A DNA stretch of 64,000 nucleotides from Halichoerus grypus (GCF_964656455.1 NC_135716.1:106610389-106674388), one strand, 5' to 3'. Positions 22,911-35,744 are shown, numbered from the stretch's first letter. A program made the numbers and translations. Notes: generated from the letters alone by a model not told the origin.

Positions 22911-23125
22911 TTTTTTTAATTTTTTTAAAGATTTTTATGTATTTATTTTAGAGAAGTATGTGTGAACGGGGGGAGGAACAGAGGGAGAAGGAGAGGGAGA
23001 AAATCTCCACCAGACTCCATGCTGAGTGAGGAGCTCAATCTGGGGTTTGATGCCACCCCTTAGATCATGACCCAAGCTAAAACTGAGTCAGATGCTCAAC
23101 AGACTCAGGCACCCAGGCACCCCCC
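22911..23125 (-). mobile_element. Can-SINE, antisense, diverged
   Basis: T-rich tail complement, 'aagatttttatgtatttatt', GA-rich segment, 'agactccatgctgagtgagg', ending in 'cacccaggcacccccc'. The target duplication is short or eroded ('tgatctt' on both sides). Confidence 0.92.
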
Positions 23126-24190
23126 ATGATGATCTTGCAAACAAATGAATGGGGCCTATTTTCCTTACTTCAGGACGATGGCAGCATCCATTGTCAGGAG
23201 ATGTGATTTCAATACAGAGAAAGTAATACCTTCCTCCAGGAAAAGTAAGACCATTCAGTGGGCCTAACAGCTATGTGCTAAGTGGGGATGGAGAAAGATA
23301 AGACATCTCACAGCTGAGATGGTGAAGATGCTTGTGCTGGCTGATTATGCCAGTAGCATACAGATAATTATTTATCCATTCCATAATCAACTCACCCAAA
23401 ATGTACTCATTTTGCTAATCCTTGAAATGTGAAAATGAAGATGATACATCCTTACCTCCAAAATGCTCATGGTCAATAAAGTTTATTCATCTAAATAAAA
23501 TCATGTTATAATATCAAAATATGTCTATTACTTTAAAACCAAAGTAAAAAGGTAAAAAAAAAAATGATCATTCATTTTGCCTTTTCCTTTATAAGATTAC
23601 ACACATACATACTGTGCTATTTTTGTTAAAGTGCTTGCAAATAGAAGCCTGAGACCTTTCTTATTTCATTAGTCAGAAAACAAACGTTAAATAACAAAAA
23701 AGTACATCATATAATACTTAATAATAGATACCTAAGTTTATATTAAAACATTTAAACTTATATAAGATATATAAAATAATGAAATTGTGAAACACATTTT
23801 TAAACACAAAGTGTAAGAACATCAAACATCAGCTCATAAAAGCAATCACTGCCTATGTTTAATATTATAAATACACAGTTAAATTCCCATATACCTTTTA
23901 ATATACTTTTGGTCCTCAACCGATATTCTAAAGTGTATTTGTCCATGAGTCATGCTTTTCCTAGCAAAAGTTATCTAAAGTAAATGAAACAACCATGTTT
24001 GACATTTAATTGAGAAAAAAATCAAAATGTCTTTAATGTTTTGACTATTATTAGAGTATATTAAAATGCACTTTATAAAGGAATCTCTGAAAGACACTGA
24101 TCTGACATAAAATATTTTAAAGTCACTTCTTGTTATACACTGAGAAAATTAGGGAGTGAGTGAAATAGTCATAAGGAATGGTAAAAGTTA
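23126..24190. other. Mostly unique sequence; weak L2 trace
   Basis: A weak antisense L2 3'-end pattern may cover 23375-23475 ('aatgtgaaaatgaagatgat'). Nothing else was recognised. Confidence 0.35.
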
Positions 24191-24198
24191 TTGCAGAT

Positions 24199-24487
<289 letters not shown>

Positions 24488-24609
24488 CGATGAATCACTG
24501 CACTGTAACGTGTTAGAAAGGGTTACTTGAATGTAATATTTATTGAGCACTTGCTAAAAAGCCAAACTCTGCAATATAGACCTTCTCCTAAAGTGATGGT
24601 TCCATCTTT

Positions 24610-24915
24610 GCTCTATGTCAGAAGTAGGTAAGCTTTTCCCCTAGAGGACCAGATGCTAAATATTTTAGGTTTATGGTAGCCCGACTACCCCACTCTGCCA
24701 TGGTGATGTGAAAGCAACCACAGACAATTTGTAAAAGATGGGTATGGTTGTTTTCCAATAAAACTGTATTGATGGATATGGAAATTAAATTTTTCACAGC
24801 ACAAAATATTCTTTTGATTTTTTCCCCCAACCATTTAATAACATAAAATACAATTAGCTGGCAGTCCATACAAATATAAGCATCAGGACAAATTTGACTC
24901 CCAGGCCACAATTGT
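24610..24915 (+). mobile_element. Non-autonomous hAT-like DNA transposon, long variant
   Basis: Matches the abundant mammalian element with consensus 'gtaaagggccagat...': here 'gaggaccagatgctaaatat', 'tgtgaaagcaaccacagaca', 'gttttccaataaaactgtat', and the far end 'acaaatttgactcccaggcc'. It includes the extra central segment ('ttcttttgattttttccccc') found in the longer version. I do not assign a family name. Confidence 0.7.
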
Positions 24916-25645
24916 TACCTCTTTTCTATGTTATATCTACTTTTAAATTGTTCTGTCTGATGAAATGAGGCTATCCTCCAGAATTTTACTTGCATAAGGT
25001 ATTGATAAGTCTTATCAGGGGAAATTTCTCTCCAAGGTTAAAAAAAAAAAAAAAAAAGAAAGAGTTGGACAGACAAGCTTAGTCTAAGGGTAGAGGGGGA
25101 ATGGAGTTCAACATATTTGCCAATATTTATTCACATAGCTTTGCTTCACAGGTTAGCTTCCATGAACTTGGGTCTGAATTCTCAGGAAGAGTTTAAGTTT
25201 AAATGTTTAAAAGAGCTTTTCTTTGCACTGAGGAACTCTATCAGACATCAGAGTGGGAACAGCACCATTCTGCTGCCTAAGAGTGGTACACAAAAAGGTG
25301 AGAGCAACATTCACCTCCACTTCCACCAAATACCTCTATGCTTTGGCACTTAAAGGACTCTAGAATAGTTGTGGCCCAACAAAAACAACAGCCCACAGTG
25401 GGTAGGGCTCAGAACAAAGAGGAAGTGGCAGAACAGGAAACAAAGAACAAAAGGAAAGATCTTGCTTACAGCCATAAATGAAAGAGAGTCATAAATGATG
25501 GAAATGATTGTGCTGGCATAGAAACACATATGAGGACTCCCAAAAGAGTACATTTGCCTTATAAGGTGAGGAAAGGGGGAGGCCCTAGGTATTGGCAGTT
25601 AGGGCACTAAAAGAAAAAAAAAGCAGGAAAAAAAATGGCTATTAT
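24916..25645. other. Unique sequence with a poly-A run
   Basis: A poly-A run lies at 25040-25057. No gene or repeat recognised. Frames at 25117-25353 and 25350-25553 lack recognisable domains. Confidence 0.4.
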
Positions 25646-25660
25646 CAAAATAATCCCACT

Positions 25661-25861
25661 TTTTTTTTTTTTTTTAAGATTTGTTTATTTATTTGAGAGA
25701 GAGAGAATGAGAGACAGAGAGCATGAGAGGGAGGAGGGTCAGAGGGAGAAGCAGACTCCCTGCCGAGCAGGGAGCCCGATGCGGGACTCGATCCCGGGAC
25801 TCCAGGATCATGACCTGAGCCGAAGGCAGTCGCTTAACCAACTGAGCCACCCAGGCGTCCC
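25661..25861 (-). mobile_element. Can-SINE, antisense, 'gcgactgcc' subtype, 17-bp TSD
   Basis: Near-consensus young copy: 'aagatttgtttatttatttg', 'gcgggactcgatcccgggac', 'ccgaaggcagtcgcttaacc', head complement 'gagccacccaggcgtccc'. The exact duplication 'aaaataatcccactttt' lies at 25647-25663 (overlapping the tail) and 25862-25878. Confidence 0.97.
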
Positions 25862-25878
25862 AAAATAATCCCACTTTT

Positions 25879-27780
25879 AACTCAAGCTTGCCTAAGGAAA
25901 TTTGGGATTTCTCACTTAATTTAATCTTTGTAATATTCAAGGGAGGACAGGGTTCTTATTCCTCTTTTCAGCCCTAAACTAACTCTCATAGAAAGCAGGC
26001 CTAAAGGAAATGGCAGTAGGTCTAAAGGGAATGCATCCTGCCCCCACCTTTTTTGTCCATTTTTGGTATAGTTTTTGCAGGGATTTTTATATGTGTAACT
26101 AAGTGTATCTGCTCCAAGAATATGCTTGGGTTTTTATCATTTTTTAACCTAGTTTAACTGAGGAAGTAACAATCTAATAATCTGAACAAATGTTTGAAGT
26201 CCCAATCATTATGGAAAAAACCTACTTTCAAGATTGATCTTGATCTTTGTATAAAAATTTTTACAGTATGGGTTGGTTACTGAGCCCTTACAACTCAGTA
26301 CTTACCTCATCAATAAAAATGTATCTCTAAACACATTAATAATTGCATTTAACAATTGGTTTTTGGAACTCATTCCCATTGGATCATCATCTGGCATTAC
26401 CTTGCAGCATAGAATGCAACACTGCCATCTTTGAAGCTGTCACTCATGGGTGGCTTTCATGAACACAGCACAAAGAAAAGTTTCAGAGAATCATTTTAAA
26501 ATAATTATTGAAGTCATGGAAATAATGCAGATATGTGTCATTGTTTCCCAATGCTATGAGTAAATATATTGTTCTCAGGTCTATAGGGCAGGCTTTAACA
26601 GAACACAGCCACAGACAGAGCTTTCTCCTAGTGGTGTGGTGAGAAGATCCTATTGTGCCCAAGTCACTGATCAAAACCCTTATTTATTTTCCAGTTTACA
26701 GCAATCTCCACTGCTGCAGCAATGACATCTTTGTCCATCCCACTTGATTCTTAGCTTCCTGCATCTGAACTCAGATTTCTAGATCCCAACAATGTAAAAC
26801 AAAAACAAACAAGGACATTCTTGAGTGATAAAAAAATGTGGGCTTAGAGTAAGCCCACTCTTTCTATGAAGGAGACCATTCATGTTCACAGATTTCAGTC
26901 TGGTGGCTATTAACATCAATCACTGTTTTCTTTCGACCAAGACCCACTGTGATACTCTCAAACTCTCTGAATTTATGGTTAACACATACAATCATGGGAT
27001 TACAAACCACTTCATCCATAACAAATTTTCAATCAAAAAAACACCTAACTTATTAAGTTGCATCTCCAGCTGACTTTGTATTCCATTTTCTTCCTTCATT
27101 CAGCTGGAAGCGTTCACAAATAGCAAAGTATAATACTTCCCATGTTATGTGTTGCCAGGCAATCAGGGCAGAAATAATTAACACGGAAAGTGGACTGCCA
27201 GTATCCTGCCGAATGGCTCTGGAAAGAGCTCAAATATGACAAACATTCTTAGCTGTCCCTTCTGGGACACGTGCTCTGAAATCACAGTTTGAAAGGACAA
27301 CTGCCAACTCTAGTTCCAAACAGTTTGACAGCACTACAGAATTTCATTCTAAAATCTGACTCAGTTTTTATTTAAAGGAGAATTCATCTATGCACACTGT
27401 CTTTCTGTGCCCATTCCTAAAAGAGTCTTTCCTGCTGATCTCCTGCCGTTCTGTTAAAGTCCAACTGCCTAATGAAGCTAATTCTGAGCACTAGATCTTT
27501 CTAAAAATGTAGAATTCACACAGAATTCAAAAGCATACCTGGGTCTGTGAAAGGCCCTGTGTCAGGTAGGCCAAGGGGATCACAGATTTCTTTTTAATGC
27601 CTGATACCACTTTCTACCTAACTGTTCAAATAAAAACCAAGTTGGAAAGCTAATCAATTGAATAAACACTTTCCCACAGAGAAATCTTCAACCAGAAGTA
27701 CTTAACACACAAAGCAATGTGATAGATATCTAAATATATTCTAAGGATTCTAGTTGAATTTATTGCAATTCAGGTCAATG
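25879..27780. other. Unique sequence; includes a candidate conserved block
   Basis: No repeat family or gene recognised. The sub-block 27090-27500 has higher complexity and transcription-factor-like motifs and is treated separately. Confidence 0.4.
27090..27500. promoter_or_regulatory. Candidate conserved non-coding element with X-box-like motif
   Basis: Complex, repeat-free sequence with 'gttgccaggcaat' (27151-27163), close to the RFX X-box palindrome, and a nearby homeobox-type 'ataattaaca'. No ORF is sustained. Function is an inference from sequence character only. Confidence 0.3.
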
Positions 27781-28300
27781 AAGATTTGGTGAGTACTCAA
27801 GTTAAGTGGTGGAAACTATTGTAAGGACACAGTCAGCCCCGACTCATGCATAATTTTCATCTAGTAGGAAAGATAGAGATGTAAATGGTTTTATCAGTGC
27901 ACTGTGGTAAATGCTAAAATAGAAATCTAGATAGGATGCAGCAGACAGAGAGATCGGGAATTCCTAAGCTGATTCAGTTTTATAGATGCTGGTACTGGAA
28001 AGGACTATAGTAACTATCTGGTACAACTCATTTCTAACACAGAACACCACTGATAAATTGTCACAAACTCTCTGTTTAAATACTTCAGCTGAAAAAAACC
28101 TAAATTCAAGTTCTGATTCCATTCATTCATTTGTTCATTCTTTCATTCAATGTTTGTTAAATCCTGTTATGGATGCTAAGCCTGGGATATGAAAAAAGTA
28201 AGACCATCAAGACCCCTGACTTTATGGATAGAATTTATTATTTGGTGTAGAAGATAGATATTTGGTAAACAGTCAAAAGTGTTTTGGGGGTCATACAAAA
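27781..28300 (-). mobile_element. L2 LINE fragments, antisense
   Basis: The best part is 28112-28300: 'attcattcatttgttcattc', 'tgtttgttaaatcctgttat', 'ctgactttatggatagaatt', the antisense L2 3' end. Sequence at 27780-27960 ('gtgcactgtggtaaatgcta') looks like a further diverged L2 segment. The part between them is uncertain. Confidence 0.5.
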
Positions 28301-28317
28301 GGAGGTACAGCTTTATG

Positions 28318-28458
28318 TTGCCCCATTCTTGCTGTGCATTTGGGCATGTCTCCTTACTTCTCTTGGCTTCAATCCCTCACCCATAGCATGAAGGAGATGG
28401 AGAATTCCATCTCTAAAAATCCCTTCCAACACTAAAGATACTATAATTTCTAGAGACA
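28318..28458 (+). mobile_element. MIR/MIR3-like SINE fragment
   Basis: 'tccttacttctcttggcttc', 'gcatgaaggagatggagaat', 'ctctaaaaatcccttccaac' resemble the 3' part of tRNA-SINE relics of the MIR group. Confidence 0.45.
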
Positions 28459-28517
28459 GAGAGCTAGCTGCGTTGTGAGGAAATCTGATCTATTTTGAAA
28501 TCGCTCGGCTCTTCTGA

Positions 28518-28670
28518 CAACTTAGTGTAGTGGCAAGAATATGTACCTTTGGAACCCAAAAGATATGGTTTAAAATTGTAACACTACTACTTACTAGCAA
28601 TGTAACCTTGGGATAATTTGTAATATCCCTGAGCCCTCCTCTGTAAAGTGGGAATAATAAGAGACCGAGG
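28518..28670 (+). mobile_element. MIR SINE
   Basis: Sense MIR: 'cttagtgtagtggcaagaat', 'ctacttactagcaatgtaac', 'cttgggataatttgtaatat', 'ctctgtaaagtgggaataat'. Confidence 0.75.
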
Positions 28671-28799
28671 TTTGCCAAGTTGATTTAAAAAAAAAAAAGA
28701 AAAGAAAAGAAAAAGGTATGTGAAACAAGTAGGACAATGTAGTGGTGGAATATAGGTACAAAATGAGGCTAGTTACCCTTCTCTGCATTTCTTTCCATC

Positions 28800-28832
28800 A
28801 GACCAAATTCTCTCTCTCTCTTTCTCTCTTTC
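28800..28832 (+). repeat. (CT)n run
   Basis: Pyrimidine run 'tctctctctctttctctctt', followed by an acceptor-like 'tttcag' at about 28829-28834. No matching donor was found to support an exon. Confidence 0.85.
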
Positions 28833-28849
28833 AGTGAAATTCGATATTT

Positions 28850-28963
28850 ACTGAATTTATTAAACACTGGCATTTACTGAATGCCTATTTATTTGCCAGG
28901 CATTGTACTAGGTGATGGGAATACACTGGAGAACAAGATAGTCAATCAATTTCTACTCTCATT
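28850..28963 (-). mobile_element. L2 LINE 3' end, antisense
   Basis: 'ggcatttactgaatgcctat', 'gccaggcattgtactaggtg', 'gggaatacactggagaacaa' match the antisense L2 3' end. It runs directly into the (GAA)n tract. Confidence 0.75.
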
Positions 28964-29040
28964 AGAAGAAGAAGAAGAAGAAGAAGAAGAAGAAGAAGAA
29001 GAAGAAGAAGAAGAAGAAGAAGAAGAAGGAGAAGAAGAAG
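28964..29040 (+). repeat. (GAA)n triplet repeat, about 25 units
   Basis: 77 bp of almost pure AGA/GAA triplets with one 'gga' interruption near its right end. Long GAA tracts can form triplex DNA and are often length-polymorphic. Confidence 0.98.
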
Positions 29041-31286
29041 CCGCTGCCTAGTTTCTCTCTAGCTGTATACCTTTTCTAAGGTAAAGCTCTGTGGTCCTGA
29101 CCTGCTTCTCTGGGGCGTTTCCAGTCTTTCTTGGACTCTGACCAACATCCTCACTGACCATTAGCCACTTGCTAAGGCTGTGCTCCTACAGCAGCTCCTC
29201 CCTACAAGGGTCAGAAGCCTTAAACTATTTGGAAAAAGATATCAAGCCAACTCCTGCTTTATGCAATCACAAATAAACCCTGGCTAGATTTTGTAACCTG
29301 ATAACTTAAAATGAACCTGATTGAACAAAGTTCCCACTCTTGGAAAACTCCCATTATTTGAGTGTGTCTCCTTTTGATAATTGATAACTAAAACAGAATT
29401 GCCTCCCTGAGAAATTGAAAAAAAGAAAAAATTCTGTCCAAGCACTTAGAATTTTCAAGTCCATATAGGACTCACATCTGCTCACTAAAGAGTCCACCTT
29501 CAAAGTTTCTTGGTCCAAAGCTCCATTCCTTCACTTAGTTCTCAAACAGACAAAATTATTGGAGCTACCTTTAACTTTTCTAGATCAGCTATCTTCAGTT
29601 ATAACATTTCTAACTTCCTGAAAGATTCTAGGAAAAAATATTTGTCCTGATGGGCTCTCTCAAGCTATTTTCAATTCTTAAATGGATTTTTTTGACCTGA
29701 GATTTAAAATTGGGTATCCTTCTTTCTAAAATACCTAAGGTTATGGGTATCTTTCCCTATTTTAGAACCTCAAAAGTCCAACTGGCTATCTGAAATTGAT
29801 TCATCATTTCCCTCTAATGACTTATGTCTTTTGCTTTTGTTTTATTGTTTGTATGTTTTGTGATTTGTTTGTTTTTTTAAGAATACCTATGTTGAGTATG
29901 TTGGCTACCATTTGAGTCCTTTTCTTCAGGAAATACTATTCCCACTGCTTGTGGATTAATAGAGAGAGTTGCTTCCCCCTGCCCCTGTAGACCAGACAAT
30001 CAGTGAGCTAAGCTGGTCAATGAACCCTGATGAAGTGTGATCAGTAAATTCTCTTATCACCATGGTAACCGGTATACTCCTTAGACAGTGCCCTATTGGT
30101 ACATTGGGGAGAGAGCTTGATGACACATCACTATGATCTCCCTCTACATTAACCTTGTTTTTTGATTCACAGTCTTTGGGGACACTGACCAATTATAAAT
30201 CCATAAAACTGTACACACCTATAGTTCTGCATCTTATCTGCAGTGATATCATAAGAAAATTTACCCTATGTTTCACTGAAGTCAATGTAGGTGATGTACA
30301 AATCTATCAATTTAATAATTATTTACAAAAAGAAAGGAAGTGGTTTAGCTGAATTGTTCTTTAAAACCTCAAGCTGGGTCTTAGTGTTCTTTCTTTTCCT
30401 AAAGGCTCACAGAACATTGGTTTAATTTATATCAGAGTTTTCAGTTTCTGGTTTAATCTTGACACAAGACAGGCTTTCCTTGATTTGATTTAAAGCTTTT
30501 CTTTCTCTATTTTCCCTGAAATAATCAATATAGTTAGCCCATTTTCCAATTTTATATAGAAGCTGGTTTTCCATGTCAGTTTCCATGTCGGTTCCTATCT
30601 TTGTGTGATATGACCCACTTAGAATTCTCCATCCCAAGCTTTTAGAAACACAATAATTTACAAAAGAATTTAGTAGTTTAGTTGTAAGGCTATTTGCTGA
30701 TTTATATGGGGGAGGGCACTAATTGGCTTTTAATTAGCTAATACAGTAAGGTTCTATGCCTCCAATCCATTGTTTCTCAAATGATTAGTTGCCTCCTAAA
30801 ACCATATCTGTTTCTGAGACAGTGACTTTATCCAGGCTCTTTCTTAAAGGCATATCTCTACTGGATGCTAAACACCCCACAGGTCTTGGGAGTTCACATT
30901 TTGCATGCACGGTAATGTACGAAGTGATATACCTAGCCAAGACTAATGGCTTATCTACTATAAACCATAAATGTGCATTGGCAGGTTTTCAGGTTTCCAC
31001 TCAACATTTTCACAATTTAAAGCAGACTCTCAGCATCACTTGAATGCACTTTTTGCAGTTTACTTTATCATTATGCAATGCCATGTGATTTCATGTCACA
31101 GCCAAACAAAGTGAATAATGGAACTTTTGCATTATTACTGGCCACAAGCATAACTCAAAAGTTCTGGAACTTCACCTGCCTATGGTGGGTGCCAAATGGG
31201 TTGGTTTACAATCCCAACTTCAGCCACCATAACAGTTATTTCTATGGGTCTGGGATAGTTCATGAATGCTAATGTCATCAATCCTC
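29041..31286. other. Unique sequence, 2.2 kb
   Basis: No gene or repeat family recognised. Frames such as 29956-30192 (minus) and 30789-31043 (plus) show no recognisable domain and no splice framework. Confidence 0.4.
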
Positions 31287-31298
31287 TTGATGTTCCTT

Positions 31299-31503
31299 TT
31301 TTTTTTTTTTTTAAGATTTTATTTATTTATTTAGAGAAAGAGAGAGAGTGGGGGGAGGGGCAAAGAGAGAGGGGGAGAATCTCAAGTAGACTTCATGCTA
31401 AGTGCAGAGCCCAATGTGGGGCTCAATCTCACCACCCTGAGATCACGACCCGAGCTGAAATCAAGAGTGGGCCACTTAATTGACTGAGCCACCCAGGCAC
31501 CCC
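31299..31503 (-). mobile_element. Can-SINE, antisense
   Basis: T-run, 'aagattttatttatttattt', GA-rich segment, 'caatgtggggctcaatctca', head complement 'gagccacccaggcacccc'. The exact duplication 'ttgatgttcctt' lies at 31287-31298 and 31504-31515. Confidence 0.96.
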
Positions 31504-31515
31504 TTGATGTTCCTT

Positions 31516-32757
31516 ATCTATGGACTGTTGCCCTAAGAAGTCACCTTGCCACTGATGAAGTCTCTGGTATTCCCTGTGAGAAACCACTTTTTTGCAATAC
31601 CTTTACCAAGTGTTTCCCAACACTTGAAAAAACAAACAAAACAAAACAAAACAAAACAAAAATACCCCACAATACTCTAATGGTACTAAACAACACTGAG
31701 TTATTTTCATACCTCACTCCAATGGTGCCAACTGATATCTCACATTTGACTGACAGCCAAAAGCTCTGCTCCACATCCTGGGTCCAGAATGGGGAGAAAA
31801 AACACTCCATCTTATACATCTCTCCAGACTCTGAACCCCCAAAGCTTCTACGCAAAAACAACTTTTTAAACATTTATCGACCCCATGCATATCCATGCAT
31901 CTAAGTGGGTGACAGCAGCCCAGAGGATCATTTAGACACAATTTCACTTTATGCTTTGTCAGGCCATCCTGCTTAAATGAATGGAAAGTACTCTTTAACA
32001 AAAAGGAATGCTGGAGGAGATGGCAAAAGGGACATCAGTCTACCTGTTTTTCCTTTTTTTTTTTCTTCCCAGCCAGGAGGAAGCAGCTTCCTTCCAAAAA
32101 TAGTTAAGGGACAGAGATGCTTGTGTCTGCGCTGAAGACAAGAGCACAGCTGGAACCATTACACAGACATCTCCTGTGACTGAATCACTGTTTAGTGCAG
32201 GTCTGCTTCTTTATTCCTAATGAATCCTAGCTTTAGAATTGCAGAAATTCATCCAACAGAAGAGAGGACTGCACTCATGTGTTATTTGCCCATGAGTGAA
32301 TCACCTTCGATAGAGTCTAAATTCCATAATTTTGCATGATGGATGCTTGAGTGTTTTGTGAGTGGGCCCTGAAAATCAGGTTCCAATTTGGAAACACTGG
32401 TAAGGACCCTACAAATGACTATTGTGTTACTAACCACACATTTGTATACTTTAAAGCAATCTCAATTACAAGGGATGACATATGCAGGATAAAGTGATAA
32501 CTGGCAAAATGACAAACATGAAGGCTTAAATCACTCAGGATTATTATTAGATATCTGAAATAGTGAATTTTCTAGAACAGGGTTGTAGAGATTTCTATGA
32601 AATATACCTTAGTAAAGGAGGGTAATTTTCTCACCATCAACGCATCTGTGGCACTGATGCCCTTGTTTTCAGAAGAGAGGATCAACAATAATATATCTTA
32701 GAATGCTATGAGACTAGTTTTCTTCAAGGCAGACTCCTTTGTTTTCTGATCACTATT
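31516..32757. other. Unique sequence with (AAAAC)n
   Basis: (AAAAC)n at about 31628-31661. A strong acceptor-like pyrimidine tract ends at 32072 without a matching donor. No repeat family otherwise. Confidence 0.4.
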
Positions 32758-32773
32758 TAAATAAAGGATAGCC

Positions 32774-32991
32774 GGGGCGCCTGGGTGGCTCAGTTGGTTA
32801 AGCGACTGCCTTCGGCTCAGGTCATGATCCTGGAGTCCTGGGATCGAGTCCCACATCGGGCTCCCTGCTCAGCAGGGGGTCTGCTTCTCCCTCTGCCCTC
32901 TTCCCTCTCGTGCTCTCTGTCTCTCATTCTCTCTCTCAAATAAATAAATAAAATCTTTAAAAAAAAAAAAAATAAAAATAAATAAATAAAT
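32774..32991 (+). mobile_element. Can-SINE, 'gcgactgcc' subtype, 15-bp TSD
   Basis: Head 'ggggcgcctgggtggctcag', body 'gtcctgggatcgagtccca', CT-rich segment, (AAAT)n, poly-A and then a second (AAAT)n run. The exact duplication 'aaataaaggatagcc' lies at 32759-32773 and 32992-33006. Near-consensus, so young. Confidence 0.97.
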
Positions 32992-33006
32992 AAATAAAGG
33001 ATAGCC

Positions 33007-35130
33007 AAGCCAAATGGCAACCAGACAGGTGCCATAAATGAGTGGAAATGATAAGGAGGGGAAGACACTCTAGTGAACCTGAGATGGAGTCCCGTCCACT
33101 CCAGCCCTTTCAGGGTGCATTAAAAAAAAGAAGAAGAAGAAGAAAAGGAAGGAGAAGGAGACGACTAAAAGACTGTGTAAGCCCAAATAAGTTACATCTG
33201 CAGGCTGCATCTCAGGGCTGCTGCTAGCCTCCTGGGCGCTATCCCACATGGCAGTCACTGGCCCTGTGTCAAGCCCCACCATACCTGTTTGCAACTTCTA
33301 AATTAAATTCATTCATACTTACTTTTTCTGAGCCAGAGACACTCCCAGAAGACAAATTACATTCTTTCCATTCATTCATTCACACCCATGAGCCAAAATT
33401 CCATTACATTCTTTTTTTGTAAGATTGTTTTGGGGAAAAATGATAAAAATAGTAATCAAATAAAACTATTTAATCTATAACTCAGGGTCATTTACTCTTT
33501 TAATCTCAAAAATGAACTCCTTCATTATGTGTCTGTGCAAAACTTTTAGTCATTGATAAATTCAGATGTCTAGATTTACCTTGTCCAGAAAATGCAAATA
33601 CTACAGTTAAAGCAGTTTGCTAGTAAGTATGGGTTACAGCTGCTAAACTGAAATTTCAGCAACCCTTTACAGTAGTAATAGCAAGTCAAATATTTTTTAA
33701 AAGCTGAAAAGGGTGAGGACTGTGTTAATGTACTTCCTAATTTGCACATTTCACAGATTTTAACTAGTTACTATAGCTATTGCATGTTTAAATAAATACA
33801 GTGAAGGGATGTACTCCAGGAACGGTCACTTGATTTCACAAATAATGTAAGATTCAGATACTGTTTTTCTGTTTCAAAGTTAAGCCTCTTAGAAAATAGT
33901 TAAGAATAATGAAATGGTTCAGATGGCAGGATGAATTTCCAAGAAATAAGTGAATCTACCATAAATATTCATAATCATGTTAGGTTCACTTTTTAAACAA
34001 TTTCCAAGATGTTAGCTTGCTATGGTGTAACTGCTGGTCAAATCAGTGGCATAAAGGTTAGGTTATGTTTCCTTCATTAATGATTTGGCTCAATGCACAC
34101 AGCAGTATAATGTATTTTATGAGTGAGGGAAATGATATTGGTTTGAGAGGTCTCATGTAACAGTCATATCCTGTCCAAATATAATTTTGAAAACAATCAG
34201 AGCCATTATGGCTCATACAGAAAGAAAGATAAAGACAGATAGCTGTATATGGGTTTTTAATAAGTAATTCACCCTGGGTCTTGAAACATCAGATTGCCAA
34301 GTAATGTTATTAATGTATAAGCATGTTGGTAAAATCATGTATTCTTTCCATTGGTTGGCTTCAGATATGTTTCCAATGCAAATATTGTGTAAATGTATTG
34401 AATCCAACTTATGCAAATCAGGAAAGTAATTCATCTTTCAAGAATTTTACTTGATTATTTCACATGCCAAGGAGCATTTTTCTGGCAACAGTCTACTGAC
34501 TATTTATATCTAACATTTTCCACTGGTGAGATTATGCATCTTTTGCTGAATGTTGGATATTAATTGTTTAACATATTGATCACCTCTCAGTCTTTGAGGT
34601 TAGTGTCTTGTGAAACTTCTTTATTTGAGTCTCCCATAATGAAAATGTGTGGTAAGAAACTATTGATATTATTGAATTGGTTTTTTGCAGCGAGGAGTGT
34701 GTATGTTCACAGATGAGAACCTAAAGCAAAGACAAAAATAAAATGTCTTACATCCAGAAGGTCTGACCATCAATCATGTTGATGGAGCAGATTTCAGAGA
34801 CACTCTTTCCATCTGGCCTGCTCTCCTCTCCTCATGCTCCCTAAGACACAGGGGGTCTCGTATATACAGCTTTTCCTCATCTTAACACCAACATTCCAAT
34901 TTGGAAACTTAACATGGGTATTCTCAAATGTAGCATGTACTCAGCATCTACTCTGAGAATCACCTTCAAACACAGAACTACATAGATTAATAACTTACAT
35001 TATTTGTGCACATGTTTATTTTCCTCATGAAATTGCAAGCACCCTTGAGGACCTTTCTGTGTCATACTTATCTTTGATACTTTGCTTCTACCTTGCCTCA
35101 ACTTAATATGGTCATTATTACATAGCTAGT
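33007..35130. other. Unique sequence, 2.1 kb, with (GAA)n patch
   Basis: Purine-rich GAA/AGG patch at about 33121-33168. The remainder is AT-rich DNA with no recognised gene or repeat. Confidence 0.4.
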
Positions 35131-35134
35131 AATC

Positions 35135-35365
35135 ATAATGCAGTGATGTTTATTGAGTACTTATTATGTGCCAAATATTGTTCTGAGGACTTTATATTAT
35201 TATTTCATTGAATACTTACAACTACCTTCTGAGGTAAGTACTATTATTATCCCCATATCTACAGAGGAAGATACTGAGGCACTGAAGTTAGAGTCCCACA
35301 GTTAGTAAATGACAGAGCCAAGGTTTGAAAGTTTGAGTCTAGCCCCTTCACTCTAAGTCAGTAAA
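35135..35365 (-). mobile_element. MIR SINE, antisense, nearly full length
   Basis: 'gatgtttattgagtacttat', 'tatgtgccaaatattgttct', 'ctattattatccccatatct', 'gaggaagatactgaggcact', 'gttagtaaatgacagagcca'. One of the best-preserved MIR copies in the window. Confidence 0.88.
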
Positions 35366-35404
35366 CCTGACTGCACTCACTACATTCTAAATATGTTTAA
35401 GTAT

Positions 35405-35440
35405 ATAATAATAATGGTAATAACAATAATAATAATAACT
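35405..35440 (+). repeat. (AAT)n run
   Basis: Interrupted AAT triplets. The last part also forms the left target duplication of the adjacent SINE. Confidence 0.85.
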
Positions 35441-35449
35441 AAATCTTTT

Positions 35450-35647
35450 TTTTTTTTTTAAGATTTTATTTATTTATTTGACAGAGAGAGACACAGCGAG
35501 AGAGGGAATACAAGCAGGGGGAGTGGGAGAGGGAGAAGCAGGCTTTCCGCTGAGCAGGGAGCCCGATGCGGGGCTCGATCCCAGGACCCTGAGACCATGA
35601 CCTGAGCCGAAGGTAGACGCTTAACGACTGAGCCACCCAGGCGCCCC
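35450..35647 (-). mobile_element. Can-SINE, antisense, young subtype, 19-bp TSD
   Basis: Near-consensus: 'aagattttatttatttattt', 'cccgatgcggggctcgatcc', head complement 'gagccacccaggcgcccc'. The exact 19-bp duplication 'aataataactaaatctttt' lies at 35431-35449 and 35648-35666. Confidence 0.98.
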
Positions 35648-35744
35648 AATAATAACTAAATCTTTTAACACTTTGTATGTGTCCAGGACTTTTCTAAGAC
35701 ACCTTTCTAATAATTTAAATAGTAGTTAAAAACTCTGCTCAGGT

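Noticed and set aside
26280..26345. 'gag' + 'gtaagt' donor on the minus strand near 26304
   Set aside because: The nearest acceptor is weak and gives a 22-nt exon; no supporting frame.
32040..32110. Very strong pyrimidine tract and AG at 32072 on the plus strand
   Set aside because: No donor or poly-A signal at a reasonable distance; an isolated acceptor-like sequence is not evidence of an exon.
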